Positions 6,780-13,357 are shown, counted from the stretch's first letter. The stretch: 14,711 nucleotides of DNA from Pseudomonadota bacterium (GCA_023388955.1 JAEWFH010000178.1:1-14711), one strand, 5' to 3'. Numbers and translations are program-made. The notes: generated by a model not told the origin, from the sequence alone.

Positions 6780-7457
6780 ATGGCCGAACCATCCCCCTCC
6801 CCGGTGCGGCTGCGCATCGATTTCGTCTCCGACGTCGTCTGCCCGTGGTGCGCGGTCGGCCTGGCCTCGCTGGAGCAGGCCCTGGAGCGCACCCGCGGCG
6901 AGGTCGAGGCCGAGATCCATTTCCAGCCCTTCGAACTCAATCCGGACATGCCGCCGGACGGCGAGGACGCGGTGGGGCACCTGCAGCGCAAGTACGGCAT
7001 GCCGGCCGAGCAGATGGACGCCAACCAGCAGGCGATCGTCGAGCGTGGCGCCGCGCTGGGCTTCCCCTTCGACATGGACAAGCGCCAGCGCATCTACAAC
7101 ACCTTCGATGCCCACCGGCTGCTGCACTGGGCGCAAACGCAGGGGCGGCAGCGCGAGCTCAAGCACGCGCTGCTGCGCGCCTACTTCACCGAAGGGCGGA
7201 ACGTTTCCGACCACGGGACGCTGGCCGCCATCGCGGCCTCGGCGGGGCTCCCGGAGGAAGGGGCGCGCGAGGTGCTGGCGTCCGGCGCCTGGGCCGACGA
7301 GGTCCGCATCGGCGAGCGTTTCTTCCAGTCCCACGGCATACGTTCGGTGCCGGCCGTGATCCTTGAGCGCAAGCACCTCATCTCCGGCGGCCAGCCGGTG
7401 GAGGTGTTCGAGCAGGCCCTGCGGCAGGTCGCCGCCTCCCTCGGGAGCCCGGCATGA
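6780..7457 (+). CDS. DsbA family oxidoreductase (FrnE / 2-hydroxychromene-2-carboxylate isomerase-like)
   Basis: A 225-residue cytoplasmic thioredoxin-fold protein of the DsbA-like (PF01323) FrnE subgroup. After a short leader, RIDFVSDVVCPWCAVGL gives the first strand and the active-site CPWC motif (Cys21, Cys24). FQPFELNPDMP and the helical insertion with YNTFDAHRLLHWA are typical of FrnE-type members; SVPAVILERKHLISGGQP contains the expected cis-proline before the last strand. No signal peptide is present, which separates it from periplasmic DsbA. Such proteins act as disulfide oxidoreductases or GST-kappa-like enzymes and several are linked to oxidative stress; the substrate cannot be read from the sequence. 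The start ATG 6780 has AGGAG upstream. An upstream extension of the frame exists but lies opposite the DUF3348 gene. It overlaps the STAS-like gene by ATGA. Confidence 0.92.
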   Translation: MAEPSPSPVRLRIDFVSDVVCPWCAVGLASLEQALERTRGEVEAEIHFQPFELNPDMPPDGEDAVGHLQRKYGMPAEQMDANQQAIVERGAALGFPFDMDKRQRIYNTFDAHRLLHWAQTQGRQRELKHALLRAYFTEGRNVSDHGTLAAIAASAGLPEEGAREVLASGAWADEVRIGERFFQSHGIRSVPAVILERKHLISGGQPVEVFEQALRQVAASLGSPA

Positions 7458-7831
7458 TCACCGTCCTGCCCGCGCCCGCGCACGTGGCCGCCTTCGCCGC
7501 CGAAGATACCCTCGATGCCGCCGACTACGACCGCTGCATCGAAGTGGTCGAGGAACGCCTGGCGGAGCACGAGCGCATCGCCATCTACTTCGACATGCGC
7601 GACATGACCGCCATGACCCCGGCCGCGCTGGGCAAGGACGTGGCCTACGCACTGGGGAACATCGGCGATTACCACCGCTTTGCCCGCGGCGCGATCGTCA
7701 CCGACTCGGACTGGCTGGGCGCGGTGGTGCGGTTTGCCGGGGGCCTGTTCCCGAAGACGGACCTGCGGACCTTTCCCGGCAGCGAACGGCAGGAAGCGAT
7801 GGACTGGGCGAGCGAGCCGCTCGACGGCTGA
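7454..7831 (+). CDS. SpoIIAA-like STAS-fold protein
   Basis: A 125-residue protein of the SpoIIAA-like family (PF11964). The pattern VAAFAAEDTLDAADYDRCIEV, then ERIAIYFDMRDMTAMTPAAL, the helix with DVAYALGNIGDYHRFARGAIVTD and the terminal SERQEAMDWASEPL fits family members of about 120-130 residues, which share the STAS fold of anti-sigma-factor antagonists. Biochemical role is not established for most members; the family is often assigned to lipid-binding or regulatory functions. The canonical phosphorylatable Ser of true SpoIIAA is not evident. Its ATG overlaps the TGA of the DsbA-like gene (ATGA), so the two are a translationally coupled pair. The downstream gene is a toxin-antitoxin unit with its own promoter. 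Confidence 0.85.
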   Translation: MITVLPAPAHVAAFAAEDTLDAADYDRCIEVVEERLAEHERIAIYFDMRDMTAMTPAALGKDVAYALGNIGDYHRFARGAIVTDSDWLGAVVRFAGGLFPKTDLRTFPGSERQEAMDWASEPLDG

Positions 7832-7850
7832 GTCGCCGATTGGGGCCGGT

Positions 7851-7879
7851 TTGACGGGAGCTCAAAAAATAACCATATT
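7851..7879 (+). promoter_or_regulatory. Predicted promoter of the phd/relE operon
   Basis: TTGACG (7851-7856, five of six matches to the -35 consensus) is followed after 17 bases by CATATT (7874-7879, four of six matches to the -10). The spacing is optimal. The -10 lies inside the left arm of the palindrome that continues to the antitoxin start, so a protein bound there would block RNA polymerase. A start site near 7886 would leave a leader of less than 20 bases. Confidence 0.5.
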
Positions 7880-7905
7880 TGGCACCTTCTGAGGTGCCAA
7901 ATATG
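7874..7905 (+). promoter_or_regulatory. 32-nt perfect palindrome (operator) overlapping the antitoxin start codon
   Basis: CATATTTGGCACCT (7874-7887) and its exact reverse complement AGGTGCCAAATATG (7892-7905) are separated by TCTG. The last three bases of the right arm are the ATG of the antitoxin, and its ribosome binding site (GAGGTG, 7891-7896) lies in the same arm. Phd/YefM antitoxins, alone or with their toxin, are known to bind palindromes at their own promoters, so this is most likely the autoregulatory operator. Sequence in the arms is AT-richer than its surroundings. Confidence 0.8.
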
Positions 7906-8148
7906 CAGCGTATTCTTGCCGACACCAGTGTCAGCATCACCGAGTTGAAGAGGAACCCGAGCGCAATCATCGATGCGGCGGAGGGTGCCTCCGTGGCGGT
8001 GCTGGTACACAACCGGCCTTCGGCGTACCTGGTGCCTGCAGCTACCTATGAACGGCTCATGGAGCGTCTGGAAGACCTCGAGCTGGCCGAACTCGTCCGT
8101 GCCCGAGCGAAGGAACGTCGGGTAAAGGTCACGCTTGATGAGCTATGA
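7903..8148 (+). CDS. Type II antitoxin, Phd/YefM family
   Basis: An 81-residue antitoxin. The N-terminal part (about 1-50) carries the Phd/YefM DNA-binding pattern: SVSITELKRNPSAIIDAA, a strand SVAVLVHNRPSAYLVPA, then the helix YERLMERLEDLELAELV. The charged C-terminal tail (ARAKERRVKVTLDEL) is the part expected to wrap around the toxin. ATG 7903 is chosen over an upstream in-frame TTG at 7879 because it has a GAGGTG ribosome binding site 6 bases away and gives the family's usual length. The gene overlaps the toxin gene by 11 bases. Expression is probably autorepressed through the palindrome that contains its own start codon. Confidence 0.92.
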   Translation: MQRILADTSVSITELKRNPSAIIDAAEGASVAVLVHNRPSAYLVPAATYERLMERLEDLELAELVRARAKERRVKVTLDEL

Positions 8149-8425
8149 GCTGGAATTCGTAACGTCGGCACTGAAGGAGTGGCGAAAGCTCGCTCCGCCG
8201 ATCCGCGATCAGTTCAAGGCCCGCCTGGGTGAGCGGCTGGAGAATCCGCACGTGCCGTCCGCGCGGCTGCATGGACTCCGGGATTGCTACAAGATCAAGC
8301 TTCGCGCCGTCGGTTATCGGCTCGTTTACCAGGTGGACGATGGGGTACTCGTTGTGACGGTGATTGCCGTGGGCAAGCGGGAGGGGGCCGGGGTATATGC
8401 CCGTGCGCGGACACGAGGCGGGTAA
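8138..8425 (+). CDS. Type II toxin, RelE/ParE superfamily
   Basis: A 95-residue RelE-type toxin. ELEFVTSALKEWRKLAPPIRDQFKARL is the usual N-terminal strand and paired helices; LHGLRDCYKIKLRAVGYRLVYQVDDGVLVVTVIAVGKRE is the RelE core sheet. Arg and Lys residues in CYKIKLRAVGYRLVY and the terminal GKRE occupy the positions used by RelE for ribosome-dependent mRNA cleavage. The extra basic tail (AGVYARARTRGG) is slightly longer than usual but includes the conserved Tyr common near the RelE C-terminus. ATG 8138 lies inside the antitoxin gene, with 11 bases of overlap. The gene is intact and ends 21 bases from the convergent dbpA stop. Confidence 0.92.
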   Translation: MSYELEFVTSALKEWRKLAPPIRDQFKARLGERLENPHVPSARLHGLRDCYKIKLRAVGYRLVYQVDDGVLVVTVIAVGKREGAGVYARARTRGG

Positions 8426-8446
8426 TACCGTGGCCAAACGCCCGAT

Positions 8447-9826
8447 CTAGAGCGTGTTTACCCGGAATTTCCGTCCCTTGATCTTCCCGGCGCGCAGCCG
8501 CGCCAGGGCTTGGCCGGCGTGGGCTCGTGCAATGGCCACGTAACTGCGCGTGTCATACACGTCGATCTTCCCGATCGAGTCCTTGTGCAGCCCGGCCTCG
8601 CCGGTCAGGGCGCCGACGATGTCGCCGGGGCGCAGCTTGTCGCCGCGGCCGGCGTCGATGCGCAGGGTGGCCATCGGCGCCTGCGGGACCCGGGCGGGTT
8701 TTCCGGACAGTGCTTCCACCCGCTCCCAGCGCAGTGGTGCTCCCTGTTGCTGCTCGATCGCCAGGGCGCGCGGCATCTCCCGTGGCGTGCACAGGCTGAG
8801 GGCCAGCCCGGCGCGGCCCGCGCGGCCGGTGCGGCCGATGCGGTGCAGGTAGGTTTCCACGTCGGTCGGCAGCTCGTGGTTCACCACCGCGTCGATGCCC
8901 TCCACGTCGAGCCCCCGTGCCGCGACGTCGCTGGCCACGAGCACGCTGCAGCTGCGGTTGGCGAACCGCACCAGGACTTCCTCGCGGTCGCGCTGGTCGA
9001 GCTCGCCGTGCAGGCCCAGGGCGGTGAAGCCGTAGTGCCCGAGGGAGCCGACCAGTTCCCCCACGTCGCGGCGGGTGTTGCAGAACACCACGCAGGATTC
9101 CGGCCGGTGGCGCAGCAGCAGCGCCGCCAGCACCGGGGCCTTGCGCGTGTGTTCGGCTTCGAAGAACCGCTGTTCGATGGCCACCGGCGCGGCGCTGTCG
9201 ACGCTCACCTCGACGGGATCGCGCAGCATCTCGCTGGCCAGCAGCCGGATCGGTTCCGGGAAGGTGGCGGAGAACAGCAGCGCCTGCCGGTCCTTCGGCA
9301 GTCGCTTCACGATGTCGCGGATCTGCGCCTCGAAGCCCATGTCGAGCATCCGGTCGGCCTCGTCCAGCACCACCACGCGGACGCCGTCCAGTCGTAGCGC
9401 CTTCTTGCGCACCAGCTCCTGGATCCGGCCAGGCGTGCCCACCACCACGTGCGGGGCATGGCCCAGCGAGGCCAGTTGCGGGCCGAGCGGGATGCCGCCA
9501 CACAACACCGACAGCTTCAGGTTGGCGATGCCGGTGGCGAGCCTGCGCAGTTGCTTGCCGACCTGGTCGGCAAGCTCACGGGTGGGGCACAGGACCAGGG
9601 CCTGGGTACGTACCGCCTCCGGGTCCAGCGCCTGCAGCACGCCCAGGCCGAAGGCCGCCGTCTTGCCGCTGCCCGTGGGCGCCTGGGCGATCACGTCGCG
9701 ACGCTCGAGGATGGCCGGGAGTGCCTGGGCCTGGACCGGTGTCATGCTGGAGTAGCCCAGCGCGTCGAGGCCCGGCAGCAGGGCCGGGGACAGGGGCAGC
9801 GTAGCGAAGGTCGGGGGCGTGGCCAT
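8447..9826 (-). CDS. dbpA: ATP-dependent RNA helicase DbpA
   Basis: A 459-residue DEAD-box helicase, the length of E. coli DbpA (457). Helicase motifs occur in order: Q-motif region FATLPLSP to MTPVQAQALPAIL, motif I TGSGKT (51-56), PTREL (81-85), TPGR (131-134), DEAD (155-158), SAT (186-188), VVFCNTRRD, ASDVAARGLDV and HRIGRTGRAG. The C-terminal about 80 residues (GDKLRPGDIVGALTG, IGKIDVYDTRSYVAI, KGRKFRV) are the DbpA RNA-binding domain, which recognises hairpin 92 of 23S rRNA, so the protein acts in late large-subunit assembly. The ATG at 9826 (MATPPTF) gives the right length; another ATG 7 bases upstream is out of frame. It follows the flavodoxin-family gene by 34 bases and may be co-transcribed with it. 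Confidence 0.96.
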   Translation of the reverse strand: MATPPTFATLPLSPALLPGLDALGYSSMTPVQAQALPAILERRDVIAQAPTGSGKTAAFGLGVLQALDPEAVRTQALVLCPTRELADQVGKQLRRLATGIANLKLSVLCGGIPLGPQLASLGHAPHVVVGTPGRIQELVRKKALRLDGVRVVVLDEADRMLDMGFEAQIRDIVKRLPKDRQALLFSATFPEPIRLLASEMLRDPVEVSVDSAAPVAIEQRFFEAEHTRKAPVLAALLLRHRPESCVVFCNTRRDVGELVGSLGHYGFTALGLHGELDQRDREEVLVRFANRSCSVLVASDVAARGLDVEGIDAVVNHELPTDVETYLHRIGRTGRAGRAGLALSLCTPREMPRALAIEQQQGAPLRWERVEALSGKPARVPQAPMATLRIDAGRGDKLRPGDIVGALTGEAGLHKDSIGKIDVYDTRSYVAIARAHAGQALARLRAGKIKGRKFRVNTL

Positions 9827-9860
9827 CCGCCATGATCGCAGGTTGCGGCGCGCGCGTGCC

Positions 9861-10475
9861 TTACCCGGGATTGGGTGGCGGGTAGGGGTTCGCCTGCAGC
9901 AGCCGGGCCAGGTGCACCGCGTTGCTGGCCAGGGTTGTGGAGGTCGAGGCGGTCTTCTCCGGCGTCTCCGGCAGGTCCTTGTAGTCGGTCTTCTGCATCG
10001 CCTCGCCGACCCAGTAGCTCGCCGCGTTCGCGGGGATGGTGAAGCCGACGTCCGCCAGGCCCTGGTACAGCTCGGCGGTGACGTGGTGGGCGCCGTCCTC
10101 GTTGCCGACCACCGCCACCGTGGCGACGCGGCCATGGGTGGGGAAGCAGCCGTTGTCGTCGATCTCGCCGAGGAAGGCATTGAGCCGTTCCAGCACGCGC
10201 TTGGCGATGCTGCTGGGCTGGCCCAGCCAGATCGGCGTGGCGACCACCAGCAGGTCGGCGTCGAGGATGCGCTGGCGGATGCCCGGCCACTCGTCCCCAT
10301 TGCCTTCATCGGCGCGCACGCCGGGCTTGATGTCGTGGTCGACGATGCGGGTGCTGTCGGTGGCGACGTCGTGCTTCGCCAGCTCCGCGAGGACCTGGTC
10401 GAGCAGAAGCTGGGTGGAGGACTCGGCAGGCGAGGCGGTCAGCGTGCAGTTGAGGCCGAAGGCGGACAAGGGCAT
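9861..10475 (-). CDS. Flavodoxin family / NADPH-dependent FMN reductase-like protein
   Basis: A 204-residue cytoplasmic protein with a flavodoxin-like fold (PF03358 type). It begins SAFGLNCTLTASPAESSTQLLLDQVL, where the loop after the first strand is the FMN-phosphate site and Ser/Thr residues are the likely contacts. The second FMN loop is DADLLVVATPIWLGQPSSIAKRVLERL, and VATVAVVGNEDGAHHVTAELYQGL is the third strand and helix. ATG 10475 (MPLSAFG) is chosen since it starts directly before the first beta strand; 10 further in-frame residues upstream look non-conserved. Members reduce quinones, azo compounds or metals with NAD(P)H; the substrate here cannot be told. It lies between the M23 peptidase gene (63 bases upstream) and dbpA. 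Confidence 0.88.
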   Translation of the reverse strand: MPLSAFGLNCTLTASPAESSTQLLLDQVLAELAKHDVATDSTRIVDHDIKPGVRADEGNGDEWPGIRQRILDADLLVVATPIWLGQPSSIAKRVLERLNAFLGEIDDNGCFPTHGRVATVAVVGNEDGAHHVTAELYQGLADVGFTIPANAASYWVGEAMQKTDYKDLPETPEKTASTSTTLASNAVHLARLLQANPYPPPNPG

Positions 10476-10538
10476 GGAGTGGCTCCGGTGGGGCGGAGCG
10501 ACCACCCTTGCATTCCGCGGGTTAAGAGGGGGGCCACG

Positions 10539-11561
10539 TTATTCCGCCCGCACCACCTGGCCCTGCACCGGCTCACCGCGTTCGACTGCCTCACCGTCGG
10601 CGGTGTAGTCGTTGAAGAACGCCGGCAGGCCCAGGCCCTCGCCGAACACCGGGCTGTCCTGCAGGTGGAAATGCAGGTGCGGCTCGCTGGTGTTGCCGCT
10701 GTTGCCGCAGCGGCCGAGCTCGTCGCCGGCGGCGACCTGCTGGCCGGCCTCGACCGCGACGCTGTCCTGGCGCAGGTGCGCGAGTAGCGCGTACTCGCCA
10801 TGGCCGAGGTCGAGCATCACGTGGTTGCCGGCCGGCTGGATGGCGTTGGTGGTGCCGATGGCCTGGTCGGGCAGGTCACCGACCGTCGCGACCACGGTGC
10901 CACCCGCCGGCGCGAGGATCGGTTCGTCCCAGCAGTGGTACTGCGCCAGCTCGCTGCCGTCGCCGGTGTGGCTGCGGCCGTCGACGCGCTGGACGAAGTC
11001 GTACGCGAAGCGCTGGCCCGCGTTGACGGCGTGGTAGTTCTGCTCGATGTCGCGGCCGCCCCAGAACACGTACCAGTCACCGTGGAATGGCAGGCGCAGG
11101 TCGGCGACGGTATCGCGCTGCAGGTGCGGTGATTCCGCGGCCCGGGGCTGCGCGTCCGCCGGGCGGATGAAGAAGCCGGCGACGCGGCCGTCGGGGCCGA
11201 ACACCCACTGGGTGAGGACCGGTCCCGGCAACTTGCTCCAGCGCGAGACGCGCACGTAGGTGTCCATGCCCTGCACCTGCCCCGCCTCCTCGGAGGTCAC
11301 GGCCTGTTCCTCGCCGAGCTGCGCGGCGACCTGCTCGCGGAAGCCGGCCAGCGTGGCGGCATCCATGGCCGCCTGCATGCGGTCGTCGAAGCGGGCGTGG
11401 ACCGCGGCGCTATCGCCATCGAGGAAGGCGCGGGTGAGCTCGCGGCCGTCGGCGAGCGTGTCGTCGCCGCTGCCGGCGGGGGTGGCCGCGACACCGGCGC
11501 TGCTGGCGGCGGAGAGGGCCAGCGCGGCGAGGAAGGCGCGGAAACGTGTCTGGAGCGTCAT
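10539..11561 (-). CDS. Exported M23 family metallopeptidase with N-terminal DUF3887-like domain
   Basis: A 340-residue protein starting at ATG 11561, 8 bases after AGGAG. Residues 1-26 are a Sec signal peptide (FRAFLAALALSAASSAGVAA). About 36-130 resemble DUF3887 (DGRELTRAFLDGDSAAVHARF), an NTF2-like domain often found before exported hydrolases. The M23 (LytM-like) domain spans about 170-300: NYHAVNAGQRFAYDF supplies the first metal His/Asp (His177 and Asp188), ILAPAGGTVVATVGD is the core strand, LLAHLR gives His262, and EPHLHFHL gives His295 and His297. M23 enzymes cut peptide crossbridges or stem peptides in peptidoglycan; the active-site set looks complete, so the enzyme is probably catalytic. 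The spacing of His177 and Asp188 is wider than the usual HxxxD. The divergent neighbour is a toxin-antitoxin operon. Confidence 0.9.
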   Translation of the reverse strand: MTLQTRFRAFLAALALSAASSAGVAATPAGSGDDTLADGRELTRAFLDGDSAAVHARFDDRMQAAMDAATLAGFREQVAAQLGEEQAVTSEEAGQVQGMDTYVRVSRWSKLPGPVLTQWVFGPDGRVAGFFIRPADAQPRAAESPHLQRDTVADLRLPFHGDWYVFWGGRDIEQNYHAVNAGQRFAYDFVQRVDGRSHTGDGSELAQYHCWDEPILAPAGGTVVATVGDLPDQAIGTTNAIQPAGNHVMLDLGHGEYALLAHLRQDSVAVEAGQQVAAGDELGRCGNSGNTSEPHLHFHLQDSPVFGEGLGLPAFFNDYTADGEAVERGEPVQGQVVRAE

Positions 11562-11694
11562 CGGGTACTCCTGGTGTGGGATGGCTTCCGGGGCGAGTGA
11601 CCGCAGCATGCCATCCCCGTGGACGCCCGGTACGGGACACGGTTCGTTCCGGCGGGCGGGGGAGCCGGCGGTTGTTGCGCCTCCGGTTGTGCTA

Positions 11695-11717
11695 GCGTTG
11701 CATTGCAAATGCAACGC
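11695..11717 (+). promoter_or_regulatory. 10-bp-arm palindrome upstream of the second antitoxin gene
   Basis: GCGTTGCATT (11695-11704) and its exact reverse complement AATGCAACGC (11708-11717) flank GCA, ending 14 bases before the antitoxin ATG. The position fits an autoregulatory operator of the following toxin-antitoxin operon. TAGCGT (11693-11698) just before and within the left arm could be a -10 element, but no convincing -35 is visible. Confidence 0.7.
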
Positions 11718-11731
11718 ATGAGGGCTCGTCC

Positions 11732-12010
11732 ATGAAATCCGCCACCCTGCCATCGCTGCGCGTCGCCCCCGAACTGCGCCAGGCCGTCGAGTCCGTCCTG
11801 AAGGAGGGTGAGAGTCTGTCCAGTTTCATGGAGCAGACCCTTCGCGAGGAGGTGAACCGCCGCCGGATGCAGGCGGAATTCATCGCCCGTGGCTTTGCCG
11901 CACGTGACGAGGCCAAGCGCACCGGCACGCACTACCCCGCCGATGAGGTCCACGCCAGGCTGCACGACATGCTCACCGCCGCCGAGGCCAAAGCCAGGCG
12001 CGGCGCGTGA
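11732..12010 (+). CDS. Probable antitoxin, ribbon-helix-helix / YlcI-YnfO-like
   Basis: A 92-residue protein. LPSLRVAPELRQAVESVLKEGESLSSFMEQTLREEV is a ribbon-helix-helix pattern: a short strand, then two helices, as in CopG/ParD-type regulators; I recall such proteins annotated as YlcI/YnfO family. The C-terminal part (QAEFIARGFAARDEAKRTGTHYPADEVHARL) is the usual toxin-binding region of ParD-like antitoxins. A GAGGG ribosome binding site lies 7 bases before ATG 11732. The stop overlaps the GTG start of the toxin gene by 4 bases (GTGA). The palindrome just upstream is the likely operator bound by this protein. The gene is intact. Confidence 0.88.
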   Translation: MKSATLPSLRVAPELRQAVESVLKEGESLSSFMEQTLREEVNRRRMQAEFIARGFAARDEAKRTGTHYPADEVHARLHDMLTAAEAKARRGA

Positions 12011-12306
12011 CATGGCAGGTGCGCTACACGCCGGCCGCGCGCGACGACCTCGAGCGCCTGTACGGTTTCCTGCTTGAGCACGACATCGCGGCGGCGCGCG
12101 ATGCGCTGACGGCCATCGGGAAGGGCGCGGACCTGCTGCGGGAGTTCCCCTTCACCTGCCGCAAGATCGACGCCGATAACCCGCTGCTGCGAGAACTACT
12201 GGTGCCGTTCGGCAATGCCGGTTACGTGCTGCTGTACGAAATCGAGGACGAACGCACCGTCACCATCCTCGCCGTGCGCCAGCAGCGCGAGGACGATCTT
12301 CACTGA
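12007..12306 (+). CDS. Type II toxin, ParE/RelE superfamily (GTG start)
   Basis: A 99-residue ParE/RelE-family protein. VRYTPAARDDLERLYGFLLEHD gives the first strand and helix, AARDALTAIGKGADLLREFPFTCRKI the second helix, and LRELLVPFGNAGYVLLYEIEDERTVTILAVRQQREDDL the core sheet, where a Gly-x-Gly/Ala-Tyr-x-x-x-Tyr pattern and the final VRxQRED are typical. GTG 12007 (reading GTG ACA TGG) is chosen because it keeps the conserved W-Q-V strand and overlaps the antitoxin stop as GTGA; the ATG at 12012 is out of frame. ParE members poison gyrase and RelE members cleave mRNA; the sequence alone does not decide. A rho-independent terminator starts in the stop codon. Confidence 0.9.
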   Translation: MTWQVRYTPAARDDLERLYGFLLEHDIAAARDALTAIGKGADLLREFPFTCRKIDADNPLLRELLVPFGNAGYVLLYEIEDERTVTILAVRQQREDDLH

Positions 12307-12325
12307 AGGCCCCGGCGGCCTTTTT
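12306..12325 (+). terminator. Rho-independent terminator of the second toxin-antitoxin operon
   Basis: AAGGCC (12306-12311) and GGCCTT (12317-12322) form a 6-bp stem around CCGGC and are followed by further T residues (five T in all, 12321-12325). The stem begins at the last base of the toxin stop codon, so the terminator is tightly fused to the operon and isolates it from the T6SS region downstream. Confidence 0.75.
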
Positions 12326-12378
12326 AGCCACAGTTGTGTGTGCGGTCGGCGCAAATGCCGATTCTCGCCCCGCGTGGC

Positions 12379-12403
12379 TAAGATGACCGCGGGATCAAGG
12401 GGG
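12379..12403 (+). promoter_or_regulatory. Possible promoter -10 and ribosome binding site before the ISP-remnant gene
   Basis: TAAGAT (12379-12384) is a -10-like hexamer 26 bases before ATG 12410 with no good -35. AAGGGGG (12397-12403) is a Shine-Dalgarno 6 bases before that ATG. Since the preceding operon ends in a terminator at 12325, a promoter is needed here for the remnant and the PAAR-Tae4-Tai4 genes behind it. Confidence 0.35.
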
Positions 12404-12409
12404 AAGCGA

Positions 12410-12658
12410 ATGTCCAAGGTGTTGATCGGCCAGTACCTCAATGAACTGGCCCGGCTGCGGCAGGTCAGCGGTACCACGCGCGAGTCGGTCGTGCGTGAGG
12501 CCTTCAAGGACCTGCTCAAAGGCTACGCCCGCAGCCACGACCTCACCTGCTTCGCCGACCACAAGGAAAAAGTCATCGACCTGCTGGCCCGCGTCACCCG
12601 CGTCAGCGTCGAGACGCAGGCGGTGGTTGAAGCCATGCGCGGGCAGGCGCGACACTAG
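12410..12658 (+). pseudogene. 82-aa in-frame fusion of the two ends of a type ISP restriction-modification-like gene
   Basis: The first about 40 residues (LIGQYLNELARLRQVSGTTR, ESVVREAFKDLLKGYARSHDL) resemble, from family memory, the extreme N-terminus of large type ISP restriction/methyltransferase proteins. The last about 35 (FADHKEKVIDLLARVTRVSV, ETQAVVEAMR) resemble the extreme C-terminus of the same family. Everything between, normally many hundreds of residues with nuclease, helicase and methylase parts, is missing, and the join is in frame near base 12551. It keeps a good ribosome binding site, so a small helical peptide may still be made, but no enzymatic function is possible. The join coincides with the left edge of a 167-bp direct repeat whose second copy at 14289 carries the same tail. 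It lies 27 bases upstream of the PAAR gene. The assignment to type ISP is from memory of the family. Confidence 0.6.
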
Positions 12659-12717
12659 CGCGACAATTCACCCAGGAAGGGACGCATGACAAGGATGTGG
12701 GCCGTGGTGGGCGACGC
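12551..12717 (+). repeat. 167-bp direct repeat, copy 1 (restriction-enzyme tail plus PAAR start)
   Basis: Bases 12551-12717 match 14289-14455 without gaps at an offset of 1738 bases; a hand alignment gives 11 mismatches (about 93% identity). The repeat covers the last 35 codons of the restriction-enzyme remnant, the intergenic segment with the PAAR ribosome binding site, and the first 10 codons of the PAAR gene. Homology stops abruptly on both sides. Confidence 0.93.
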
Positions 12718-13345
12718 CACCAGCAGCGGCGGGCAAGTGGTGTCCGGCTCGCCTTTCACCGATATCGACGGCAAGCCCGTCGCCCGGGTCAACGACAAGG
12801 CAACGTGCCCGACGCACAAGGGCACGTTCCCGATCGTCGACGGCGACCCGACCACCATCATCGATGGCGAGGCCGTGGCCCTGCATGGCAGCTCGCTGGC
12901 GTGCGGCTGCAAGGTGCTCGCTGTGCAGCAGATGCGGGTGTTTCTGGGTGCAGGTGGTGGTGGTGGCGGTAGTGGTGGCAGTGGCAGCTCCAGTGCCGGC
13001 TCGTCTTCCGCAGGCGCTGCAGGTGCCGCATTGGCTCGGTCTGCGGCGGCCGTTGTCAATGGTCAGTCCAGTGAGACCGTACCGGCGAAAGAGGTTCTAA
13101 GCATCAACTGGAGCTATGGCCCGGACGCGACGCCGTTGAGCCAGGTGTCGCGTCATTACGCGGACCTCAATGTGCATGTCGAAACACGCAACTATGCGGT
13201 CGGCGAAACCGTCGAGATTGAAGTCCGCAATCTGGATGACGGTGCATCTGTAATGACCTGCACGGCCGTCGTCGATGCAGACGGCCGTGCCTCCGTGATG
13301 AACGTTTTCCAGACGCGCCAAGTTGCGCTGTATGCCAGCCGCTAG
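12686..13345 (+). CDS. PAAR domain protein with Gly/Ser linker and C-terminal beta-rich extension
   Basis: A 219-residue T6SS spike-tip protein. Residues 1-85 form a PAAR domain: repeating GxxVxxGS, GKPVARVNDKATCPTHKGTFPI, GDPTTIIDGEAVALHGSSLACGCK; Cys41, His44, His67 and Cys73 are likely ligands of the tip metal ion. Residues 89-114 are a low-complexity Gly/Ser/Ala linker. About 135-219 form a second domain (SINWSYGPDATPLSQVSRHYADLNVHVE, then ETVEIEVRNLDDG) of predicted beta-sandwich type, which in PAAR proteins of this style probably serves as cargo adaptor or structural extension; I do not recognise it as a toxin. The PAAR domain would sharpen a VgrG spike and carry effectors. AGGAAGGG precedes ATG 12686. 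Tae4 starts 12 bases after the stop, so the effector is likely loaded through this protein. Confidence 0.92.
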   Translation: MTRMWAVVGDATSSGGQVVSGSPFTDIDGKPVARVNDKATCPTHKGTFPIVDGDPTTIIDGEAVALHGSSLACGCKVLAVQQMRVFLGAGGGGGGSGGSGSSSAGSSSAGAAGAALARSAAAVVNGQSSETVPAKEVLSINWSYGPDATPLSQVSRHYADLNVHVETRNYAVGETVEIEVRNLDDGASVMTCTAVVDADGRASVMNVFQTRQVALYASR

Positions 13346-13357
13346 GAGATCAACGGA

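Noticed and set aside
8510..9397. 295-codon + strand frame opposite dbpA
   Set aside because: Antisense shadow of a well-identified helicase; composition reflects reversed codons.
9827..10309. Extension of the dbpA frame upstream to 10309
   Set aside because: Would overlap the flavodoxin-family gene entirely and gives Ser/Arg/Pro-rich sequence; start at 9826 yields normal DbpA length.
12012..12077. ATG 12012 as toxin start
   Set aside because: Out of frame with the ParE-like protein; the GTG at 12007 gives the conserved N-terminus and the GTGA overlap.
12940..13035. GGT-rich tract in the PAAR gene as a possible recombination or slippage repeat
   Set aside because: It encodes an in-frame Gly/Ser linker between two domains, which explains it sufficiently.
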